Source of the DNA: JAAZIN01 sp964464625
Lineage (GTDB): Bacteria; Bacillota; Dethiobacteria; DTU022
Reading direction: 5' to 3'
Assembly (NCBI GenBank): GCA_964464625.1
Contig: CAYXKD010000006.1
Location: 1 to 64,000 of the forward strand
Length of the DNA stretch: 64,000 nt
Numbering within the stretch: position 1 is the stretch's first letter; the number at the start of each line of letters is the position of its first letter. Positions 57,516-64,000 of this stretch are shown here, in pieces. Under the pieces are notes generated by a model. The model had not been told where the DNA came from, ran no database searches, and was given only the letters and a program-made list of their open reading frames with translations. A program made the translations under genes and the position numbers.

Positions 57516-60239
57516 GTGTTTTCCCAGTGGACTACCCTGGAAACCGGAGAGCTTTTTCGCCTGCTGGGGACACTTCCGGAAAGGGGTTTGGCAAAGGAAG
57601 ACGTAGAAAAAAGGCGCCGCCGCTGGGGTAAAAACCTTCTGGTCACTGCCGCTCCCCTGTCCCTGCCTCTCCTCTTTTTAAACCAGTTCAAGGATTTTAT
57701 GGTTCTCATCCTGCTGGGAGCCACGCTGCTGGCGGCACTGTTGGGTGAAATCTCCGATGCTCTTACCATCCTGGTAATTGTGCTGCTTAATGCTTTTCTC
57801 GGGTTTATCCAGGAATACCGCGCAGAGCGCTCCCTGGAGGCTTTGCAAAAAATGGCGGCGCCACGGGCGCGGGTGCTGCGGGAGGGGAGCTTAAGTATTA
57901 TTCCCGCTGCAGAGGTGGTGCCGGGAGATCTGGTTTATCTCGAGCCTGGAGACCGGGTCTGCTCCGATTTGCGCCTTTACGACAGCCAGGGGCTTATGCT
58001 GAATGAGGCGGCTCTCACAGGGGAGTCAGCGGCTGTCTACAAGAAAGCAGGTAAGCTTCTTTTTACCCCGGCCTCGCCGGGTGACGCCGCGAACATGGCC
58101 TTCAGCGGCACCGGGGTGCTTGCAGGGCGGGGAAAGGGCCTGGTAGTGGCTACAGGGATGGAAACAGAGATCGGGCGCATTGCTCATATGATCAGGGAGG
58201 CGGAGCGCGGCGTCACTCCCCTGCAGGCGCGTCTGGCCCGCCTGGGCAAGATCCTGGTCTGGGTTTGCCTTGCGGTCTGCCTGGGGATGACCCTGCTGGG
58301 TGTGATCCGCGGCAAGGAGCCTTATGCCATGTTCATGGCCGGTGTGAGCCTGGCTGTCGCCGCCATTCCCGAAGGACTACCTGCTATTGTAACCGTCTCC
58401 CTGGCCCTGGGGGTGCAGCGGATGATTAGACGCCGGGCTATTGTCCGGCGCCTTCCTGCAGTGGAAACACTGGGCTCGGCAACAGTGATCTGCTCTGATA
58501 AAACGGGGACACTTACAGAAAACAAGATGAAGGTGAACCGCATTTTTACAGGCGGACGTCTTTACAGCTTTGAAGCAGGAACCTTTATGGTTAAAAAAGT
58601 GGAGGGGGAGGGCTGGGAAAAAGCGCTGCTCCATCCTGACGGCCTCCTCGGTTTTTCACTTTTAATTGCTGCACAGTGCAACAATGCCTATCGCGAAGGC
58701 GATCTTTTTAAAGGCGATCCCACCGAGACTGCTCTTCTGGAAAGCGCTGTTGCAGCAGGAATCAAGCCTCATTCGGGCCGGCGGGAGAGGGAGTACCCTT
58801 TCTCTTCCGAGCGTAAGATGATGAGCGTTATTCAGCGCGGCCGCAGGCGCCGCCTTCTACTAAAAGGGGCGCCAGAAATCGTTTTGGAGCGCTGCAGTTA
58901 TTACCTTTCTGAAAATAAGAGGGTTGTGCCGTTGAACGCGGTGAAACGGCGGGAACTGCTGGCTCAGCTGGAGATTATGGCCGGGTTGGCGCTGCGTCCC
59001 CTGGCAGTGGCTTACCGGGAGCTCTCTCCGGAAAGGGGAGCGTTGAACCATAGCGCAGCATCGGGAAGATTTGCAGACAGTGCAGAGGAATTGGAAAGAG
59101 AGCTGGTCTGGGCAGGCCTCTTCGGACTGGAAGACCCACCCCGCCCTGAAGCGCTGCCGGCAATTCGTCTTTGCCATCGGGCCGGAATAAGGGTGGTCAT
59201 GATCACCGGAGACCATCGCTCCACCGCCGAGGCGGTAGCCCGCCGCCTGGAGATTCTTCAACGAGGCGGCAAAGTGATGCTGGGAGAGGAGCTCAACGCT
59301 CTTGATGACCGCGAGCTGCTGCGGATCATCGGGGGGGTGCAGGTCTTTGCCCGGGTCAGCCCCATGCATAAGCTGCGTATCGTCCGGGCTCTTAAGCGGC
59401 GCGGTGAAGTTGTGGCCATGACGGGCGATGGGATTAACGATGCTCCTGCAGTAAAAGAGGCTGATATCGGTATTGCCATGGGGCTCACCGGAACGGATGT
59501 GACCCGGGAAGCCGCTTCCCTCATCCTGGCCGATGATAATTTTAAAACCATTGTTGCGGCGGTGGAAGAGGGGCGCAGCATCTACGGGAATATCCGCAAG
59601 TTTATCCGCTTCCTGCTAGGCTGCAATACGGGGGAAGTGCTGACCATGCTACTGGCGATTCTCAGCGGACTGCCGCTGCCGCTGCGTCCCCTTCAGATCT
59701 TGTGGATAAATCTCGTAACCGACGGCCTTCCCGCCCTGGCTCTGGGCGTGGATCCTCCTGAAGAAACATTGATGGAGCTACCGCCCCGCCGCCGCAAGGA
59801 AGGCCTTTTCAGCCGCGGCTTATGGGGTAAACTGCTGTTTCGCGGTATCATGATCGGGGCGGTGACTGTGTCGCTTTTCGGGCTGGCACTGGCCTCCGGA
59901 GCGGACATTGCAAAGGCGCAGACATTGGCCTTCGCCGCACTGATCCTGGCTCAACTGGTCTATGTTTACGACTGCCGCAGCGAAGAAGCCTCTTTTTCAA
60001 GAAACCGCCGGCGCAACTTTCTCCTTGATGGAGCGGTGCTTTCATCCTGCCTTCTCATGGCCGTTGTTATTCACCATCCCCTGTTATCTGCCATTTTCGG
60101 CACTGTCCCCCTTTCCGCCCTGGAGTGGGCCGCTGCTTTTGGCGCTGCTTTTCTGCCCGCCTTGCCCGAACTTTTCGCCTCACTGATTAAAAGCGTTTTT
60201 CCTGGAAAAAAGAGAGCGGTAACAGGGAAATACTCTTGA
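57516..60239 (+). CDS. P-type Ca2+-transporting ATPase (type IIA)
   Basis: An ATP-driven cation pump of 907 residues resembling SERCA. It has the N-terminal cation ATPase domain, actuator TGES (168-171), PEGLP in M4 (285-289), phosphorylation site SDKTGTLT (Asp 328), TGDGINDAPA hinge, and C-terminal membrane domain. Ca2+-ligand positions are kept: Glu in PEGLP, Asn and Glu in CNTGEVL (M5), Asn and Asp in NLVTDGLPALALG (M6). Ca2+ is therefore the likely substrate, with Mn2+ possible. The GTG 57516 start has its ribosome-binding site inside a hairpin. Confidence 0.9.
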   Translation: MFSQWTTLETGELFRLLGTLPERGLAKEDVEKRRRRWGKNLLVTAAPLSLPLLFLNQFKDFMVLILLGATLLAALLGEISDALTILVIVLLNAFLGFIQEYRAERSLEALQKMAAPRARVLREGSLSIIPAAEVVPGDLVYLEPGDRVCSDLRLYDSQGLMLNEAALTGESAAVYKKAGKLLFTPASPGDAANMAFSGTGVLAGRGKGLVVATGMETEIGRIAHMIREAERGVTPLQARLARLGKILVWVCLAVCLGMTLLGVIRGKEPYAMFMAGVSLAVAAIPEGLPAIVTVSLALGVQRMIRRRAIVRRLPAVETLGSATVICSDKTGTLTENKMKVNRIFTGGRLYSFEAGTFMVKKVEGEGWEKALLHPDGLLGFSLLIAAQCNNAYREGDLFKGDPTETALLESAVAAGIKPHSGRREREYPFSSERKMMSVIQRGRRRRLLLKGAPEIVLERCSYYLSENKRVVPLNAVKRRELLAQLEIMAGLALRPLAVAYRELSPERGALNHSAASGRFADSAEELERELVWAGLFGLEDPPRPEALPAIRLCHRAGIRVVMITGDHRSTAEAVARRLEILQRGGKVMLGEELNALDDRELLRIIGGVQVFARVSPMHKLRIVRALKRRGEVVAMTGDGINDAPAVKEADIGIAMGLTGTDVTREAASLILADDNFKTIVAAVEEGRSIYGNIRKFIRFLLGCNTGEVLTMLLAILSGLPLPLRPLQILWINLVTDGLPALALGVDPPEETLMELPPRRRKEGLFSRGLWGKLLFRGIMIGAVTVSLFGLALASGADIAKAQTLAFAALILAQLVYVYDCRSEEASFSRNRRRNFLLDGAVLSSCLLMAVVIHHPLLSAIFGTVPLSALEWAAAFGAAFLPALPELFASLIKSVFPGKKRAVTGKYS

Positions 60240-60394
60240 GTTCAACTTTCCCAGGTGTTAAGATAAATAGAAATAGGATTCTGGAACGATTAACATTATT
60301 TTTCCAGACCGGGGATTGCCGCTTTTCAGGGCGGGAGGCTCAGGCCTTCGCCGGCGGGCGGCAGCCCAGGGGGCGAAAGAGAGGTCTTGTTGCC

Positions 60395-61270
60395 TTGCTC
60401 AGAAGCATGACCGGATATGGCCGGGGGAGTTGCTCCGGAGAAAACAGCGGTGTTACCGTGGAGCTGCGCTCGGTAAACCACCGGTATGCCGATTTGTTTT
60501 TACGGGTTCCCCGGGAAATATACTTCTTTGAGGACCGTATTCGTCGCTTGCTAAAGAAGGAGGTCCGGAGAGGCCGCGTTGAGGTGAATATAACTTTGAG
60601 CGGTTCGCCTGCCGGTGAAGAGGCTGTTATGTTGAACAAAGAGCTTGCCTCCGCCTATTATCGTGTTCTGGAGGGCCTGGCAGATCATCTCCGTATTCCC
60701 ATGACATTGGGTGTGGGAGAGCTCATTCAGATGCCGGGGGTTTTGCAGGAACGGTGTGATGCGCCAGGAGAAGAACAAATTTGGCCTTTTTTGGAGAGAG
60801 CGCTGCAGGAGGCGCTGGAAAGCCTGGTAAAATCACGGAATGAAGAGGGAAACAATCTTTCACGGGATCTGAAGCTGCGGCTGGAACGGATTGATGCAAT
60901 GGTGGAGGAGCTGACCGATCTTGCTCCTGCTGTGCTGGAAGAGCAGCAGCTTCGCCTGAAGAACAGGCTTACGGAGATGTTGGGAGATCATTTTGAACAG
61001 AACAGGATCCTTATGGAATGTGCCGTCCTGGCTGAGCGAATGGATATTCATGAAGAGGTGATCAGGTTAAAAAGCCACCTGGATTCTTTTGGCGGGATTC
61101 TCTGCGGCGATGGTGCCGCCGGCCGCCGTCTCGACTTTCTTGCCCAGGAGCTCTTTCGCGAAATCAATACAGTAGGGGCTAAATCACAGGATTACCGGAT
61201 AGCAACCCTGGTGGTGGAAATGAAAACCGAACTTGAAAAGATGCGGGAGCAGATACAGAATATCGAATGA
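60395..61270 (+). CDS. yicC: YicC-family endoribonuclease
   Basis: YicC/YloC proteins are recently recognised endoribonucleases. The start LRSMTGYGRGS, the SVNHRYADLFLRVP motif and the C-terminal DFLAQELFREINTVGAKSQD are hallmarks. TTG 60395 gives 291 residues and the canonical N-terminus. The frame extends 53 codons upstream to 60236, but that part has no family resemblance. The order yicC-remA-gmk-rpoZ-coaBC is conserved in Firmicutes. Confidence 0.93.
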   Translation: MLRSMTGYGRGSCSGENSGVTVELRSVNHRYADLFLRVPREIYFFEDRIRRLLKKEVRRGRVEVNITLSGSPAGEEAVMLNKELASAYYRVLEGLADHLRIPMTLGVGELIQMPGVLQERCDAPGEEQIWPFLERALQEALESLVKSRNEEGNNLSRDLKLRLERIDAMVEELTDLAPAVLEEQQLRLKNRLTEMLGDHFEQNRILMECAVLAERMDIHEEVIRLKSHLDSFGGILCGDGAAGRRLDFLAQELFREINTVGAKSQDYRIATLVVEMKTELEKMREQIQNIE

Positions 61271-61298
61271 GCAATAAGGAGAAAAGGGGTTAAAAAAG

Positions 61299-61565
61299 GT
61301 GTCAACAAAATTGATCAACATTGGATTCGGGAATATTGTTTCGGCGGGGCGGATTGTAGCCATTGTCAGCCCCGAATCTGCGCCGATCAAAAGGCTTATC
61401 AGCGAGGCCAGGGACCGGGGGAATTTGATTGACGCTACTTACGGGCGCCGCACCCGGGCGGTAATCATCGCTGACAGCAACCATGTAATCCTTTCAGCAG
61501 TGCAGCCGGAGACGGTGCGGCACCGTCTGCAAGCCCGGGCTGAATCGAATGACGAGGGCAGTTAA
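61299..61565 (+). CDS. remA: extracellular matrix regulator RemA (DUF370)
   Basis: RemA is a DNA-binding activator of biofilm matrix and osmoprotection genes in Bacillus; in other Firmicutes its targets are less known. The 88 residues match the whole family: KLINIGFGNIVSAGRIVAIVSPESAPIKRLI and IDATYGRRTRAVIIADSNHVILSA, including the Arg pair used for DNA contact. The start is GTG 61299. Confidence 0.93.
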   Translation: MSTKLINIGFGNIVSAGRIVAIVSPESAPIKRLISEARDRGNLIDATYGRRTRAVIIADSNHVILSAVQPETVRHRLQARAESNDEGS

Positions 61566-61588
61566 ACAATTTTGACCCGGGAGGATGA

Positions 61589-62200
61589 ATGATGGCCTCA
61601 GGGCTTCTCTTTGTACTCTCCGGCCCTTCGGGAGTAGGCAAGGGGACTGTCTGCGAGCGGCTTCTTTGTTACAGGCCTTCGCTGCAAATTTCCCGATCGC
61701 TGACGACGCGCCCTCCCCGACCAGGAGAAAAGGCCGGATGTGATTATGACTTTACATCGCCGGCCTGCTTTCAAAAATTGATATCCCAGGATGCTTTTCT
61801 GGAATGGGCCGTTGTGTACGGCCATTATTATGGGACACTCAGGAAAAGAGTGGAGGAGGCCTTGAGCCGGGGAACAGATATTTTACTGGAAATTGATGTG
61901 CAGGGCGCCCTTCAGGTTCGCCGTCGTCTGGAAAGCACCGTCCTGATATTTTTGGCGCCGCCTTCGTCGGAGGTTCTCTGTGCGCGAATTGCAGGACGGG
62001 CTACGGAGAGCGCGGCGAATATGAAACGGCGTCTGGATGAATCGCAGCGTGAGCTGGCGGCTTACCGGCACTATGATTACCTTGTAGTCAATGATAGTGT
62101 CGAGGAGGCAGCCACATTCATAGCCGCGATCATGGAGGCCGAAAAATGCAGAGTCAGCCGGGGCGCCAGACCGCCTTGCCTGGGAGGTGAAGAAAAGTGA
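61589..62200 (+). CDS. gmk: guanylate kinase
   Basis: Gmk phosphorylates GMP to GDP with ATP. It has the P-loop LSGPSGVGKGTVCERL, SLTTRPPRPGEKAGCDYDFTS (GMP binding), EIDVQGALQVRR and the lid region. The 203 residues are normal. It begins with two ATGs (61589, 61592) behind GGGAGG; its end overlaps rpoZ (GTGA). Confidence 0.96.
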   Translation: MMASGLLFVLSGPSGVGKGTVCERLLCYRPSLQISRSLTTRPPRPGEKAGCDYDFTSPACFQKLISQDAFLEWAVVYGHYYGTLRKRVEEALSRGTDILLEIDVQGALQVRRRLESTVLIFLAPPSSEVLCARIAGRATESAANMKRRLDESQRELAAYRHYDYLVVNDSVEEAATFIAAIMEAEKCRVSRGARPPCLGGEEK

Positions 62201-62415
62201 TCTACCCATCAATAGATCAACTAATGGAGAAAGTTGACAGCAAATACACTCTGGTTATTGCCGCTGCGAAACGGGGGCGTCAGCTGCGTGACGGAGCCAG
62301 GCCGGCTATTGAATCCGGCTCCCGCAAAGAGGTTACCGTGGCTTTAAACGAAATTAACGTAGGGAAAATAGAGATCGAATTGCAGCCGGGTATGGGCCGC
62401 AGTGGCAACAAGTAA
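62197..62415 (+). CDS. rpoZ: RNA polymerase omega subunit
   Basis: Omega assists assembly of the beta-prime subunit of RNA polymerase. The 72 residues contain MEKVDSKYTLVIAAAKRGRQL and ALNEINVGKI, the conserved core. It starts with GTG in the gmk stop, preceded by GGGAGGTGA. Confidence 0.94.
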   Translation: MIYPSIDQLMEKVDSKYTLVIAAAKRGRQLRDGARPAIESGSRKEVTVALNEINVGKIEIELQPGMGRSGNK

Positions 62416-62426
62416 AGGGAGCTGTG

Positions 62427-63608
62427 ATGAAAATGTATCTACTGGGGGTTACCGGAGGTATCGCCGCCTATAAATCTGTTGAACTGGCCAGGATTTTTAT
62501 GCGTCAGGGGCGGGAGGTCCAGGCGGTCATGACACCCGGGGCCGCTCACTTTATCAACCCCCTGACCTTCCGGACTATTACGGGGCGCCCGGCGCTTATC
62601 GATCAATTCGGGGTTTCCGAAAGCGAGAAGGTGCGACATGTGGATCTGGGTTCGGCTGCCTCAGTTTTTGTGATCGCTCCGGCAACAGCCAATACCATTG
62701 GGAAGATGGCCGCCGGTATCGCGGACAACCTTTTGACAACGGTTTACCTGGCTGCAGGCTGTCCGGTGGTCCTCGTTCCATCGATGAATGAGCGGATGTA
62801 TGAGCACCCGGCGGTTCAGAACAGTTTAAGCAGGCTGCGGGAACAGGGTTGCCGGGTTATGGAGCCGGAAGACGGCGAGCTGGCCTGCGGAGTTACAGGC
62901 AAGGGGAGGATGCCCGAAGCTGCGCAGATTGCAGATTTTGTCGAGGCTGCTCTTAAGCCAGATGATTTCCGGGGACTCCGCGCCCTTGTCACAGCGGGGC
63001 CGACACGGGAGCCCCTCGATCCTGTACGTTTTATCAGCAACCACTCTACCGGTCTTATGGGCTATGCCCTGGCCCGCGCTCTTGTCGCAAGAGGGGCGGA
63101 AGTTATCCTTGTGAGCGGTCCCACCGCTTTAAATTGCCCCCGGGGAGCTTTGCTGGTGCCGGTGACTACAGCCCGGGAGATGTATGCAGCGGTGCTGGAG
63201 AACTATGAGAAGTGCAATCTTGTAATAAAGGCGGCAGCAGTGGCTGATTACCGCCCTGCTGAGAGAGCGGAGCATAAACTTAAAAAAGATGGTTCAGCTA
63301 TGGTGCTGGAGCTGCAGTCCAACCCCGATATTTTGCTGGAACTGGGGCGCCGAAAAGGGGAACACCTCCTTGTCGGTTTCGCCATGGAGACGGAGCAGGC
63401 CCGGGAGCGCGCCCTGGAGAAATTGAGGCGGAAGAATCTGGACCTTATCGTGGTGAACGATCTCACTGTTCCCGGAGCGGGTTTTGCCTCACCAACCAAT
63501 CAGGTCTGCATCATCGACAGGGAGGGAGGGGCTGAAGATCTGCCCCTGATGCCCAAAGAGACCCTGGCGCACCATATCCTGGACAGGGTCCGTCCGCTGC
63601 TGCCGTAA
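62427..63608 (+). CDS. coaBC: bifunctional coenzyme A synthesis protein CoaBC
   Basis: CoaBC joins cysteine to 4'-phosphopantothenate (CoaB) and decarboxylates the product (CoaC), two steps of coenzyme A synthesis. The flavin-binding N-terminal domain has PSMNERMYEHPAVQ and the catalytic Cys in ELACGVTGKGRMPE. The C-terminal domain has VTAGPTREPLDPVRFISNHSTGLMG and KAAAVADYRP. I choose ATG 62427 (393 residues) over GTG 62424 because of spacing from GGGAG. Confidence 0.95.
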   Translation: MKMYLLGVTGGIAAYKSVELARIFMRQGREVQAVMTPGAAHFINPLTFRTITGRPALIDQFGVSESEKVRHVDLGSAASVFVIAPATANTIGKMAAGIADNLLTTVYLAAGCPVVLVPSMNERMYEHPAVQNSLSRLREQGCRVMEPEDGELACGVTGKGRMPEAAQIADFVEAALKPDDFRGLRALVTAGPTREPLDPVRFISNHSTGLMGYALARALVARGAEVILVSGPTALNCPRGALLVPVTTAREMYAAVLENYEKCNLVIKAAAVADYRPAERAEHKLKKDGSAMVLELQSNPDILLELGRRKGEHLLVGFAMETEQARERALEKLRRKNLDLIVVNDLTVPGAGFASPTNQVCIIDREGGAEDLPLMPKETLAHHILDRVRPLLP

Positions 63609-63630
63609 AGCGCCGCCGGGACTGTCCAGG

Positions 63631-64000
63631 TTAGAGCACGCTGCCCAGGAGATGAGGCGTTACAAATATCTCCACAAAAGCGGCGCAGATTAGCAGCGCC
63701 ACCACAAGGGGGATAACAGAGACAATTTCTTTCCAGATGTATCTGAAACTTTGCAGGCGCGTTTTATTTGGCAGGGGCGAGGCGATGCAGTGGTAGCCCA
63801 GTTTCAGCCCCAGGGCGGCGCAGAAAAAGAAAGCTGAAAGCTCGAAAATACCGTGGGGCAGTATCCCTAAAAAGATCATCGCCGGGATAGAGCAGCCTGA
63901 TGCATTGCACGAAGCTGCGACAATGCCGAGAATGTAGCCATTTAAAAATAGAGTGGCCAGCGGCGAAAAACCAGCCAGAACTCCCAGAAAGAGCATCTGT
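63631..64000 (-). CDS. SpoIIM-like (DUF95) membrane protein, partial
   Basis: A minus-strand frame stays open to the window edge, so the N-terminus is missing. The visible about 121 residues include four hydrophobic segments and NGYILGIVAA and GILPHGIFELSAFFFCAALGLKLGY, which are typical of the stage II sporulation protein M family. SpoIIM acts in engulfment in spore formers, but DUF95 proteins also occur elsewhere, so the role is tentative. It converges on coaBC with a 22-base gap and no terminator. Confidence 0.75.
   Translation of the reverse strand, partial: QMLFLGVLAGFSPLATLFLNGYILGIVAASCNASGCSIPAMIFLGILPHGIFELSAFFFCAALGLKLGYHCIASPLPNKTRLQSFRYIWKEIVSVIPLVVALLICAAFVEIFVTPHLLGSVL

Overview
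The window is chromosomal core DNA of an anaerobic, endospore-forming Firmicute (Clostridia-like in the broad sense). It is moderately G+C rich and uses many GTG and TTG starts. The main clues are the spoIIGA-sigE-sigG sporulation block, a SpoIIM-like gene, a class III (oxygen-sensitive) ribonucleotide reductase, a T-box leader on ileS, 6S RNA in the same place as Bacillus bsrA (just after aspS), a meso-diaminopimelate-type MurE and a Firmicute-style dcw cluster. I see no prophage, insertion sequence, CRISPR array, tRNA or rRNA. I cannot name the genus.

Layout. 0.1-4 kb: partial histidine operon (hisD-hisB-hisA-hisI-hisK), lacking hisH and hisF. 4-12 kb: secD-secF, a LapA-like gene, recJ (apparently starting at CTG), the bifunctional (p)ppGpp enzyme rel, and dtd. 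12-15.2 kb: one 1021-codon frame joining complete histidyl- and aspartyl-tRNA synthetases, with its own sigma-A-type promoter. 15.2-17.3 kb: a small membrane protein on the minus strand, 6S RNA and mgtE. 17.5-34.6 kb: the dcw cluster mraZ-rsmH-ftsL-spoVD-murE-murF-mraY-murD-ftsW/spoVE-murG-murB-murA-divIB-ftsA-ftsZ, preceded by MraZ operator boxes and lacking murC. 34.7-37.6 kb: spoIIGA-sigE-sigG-ylmC. 37.9-41 kb: nrdR-nrdD-nrdG behind a promoter with two NrdR boxes. 41-48.2 kb: pgeF, a HlyD-like adaptor, ylmE, ylmG, an S4-only ylmH, divIVA and T-box-controlled ileS. 48.6-54.7 kb: an acyl-CoA ligase, a DUF5665 protein, a DksA/TraR zinc-finger protein, lspA, lgt, an rluD-type gene and a membrane-anchored trypsin-like protease. 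54.6-57.4 kb: rqcH (minus strand), diverging from a 3-hydroxyacyl-CoA dehydrogenase gene. 57.5-64 kb: a Ca2+-type P-ATPase whose ribosome-binding site lies in a terminator-like hairpin, then yicC-remA-gmk-rpoZ-coaBC and a SpoIIM-like fragment on the minus strand.

How it fits together. Most genes run on the plus strand in tightly overlapping operons (ATGA, GTGA and TTGA junctions), so translational coupling is likely. Wall-precursor synthesis, divisome assembly and the switch to sporulation lie in one continuous block. Regulation visible in the DNA comprises MraZ autoregulation, NrdR autoregulation, an Ile T-box, a candidate sigma-F promoter before sigG, and 6S RNA.

The strongest unusual signal is the HisRS-AspRS fusion. 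Next come the S4-only YlmH in a genome that also encodes RqcH, the hairpin burying the ATPase ribosome-binding site, the CTG start of recJ, two long palindromes sharing a GGTGCCTG core, and several genes absent from otherwise conserved operons (hisH/hisF, murC, sepF, apt).
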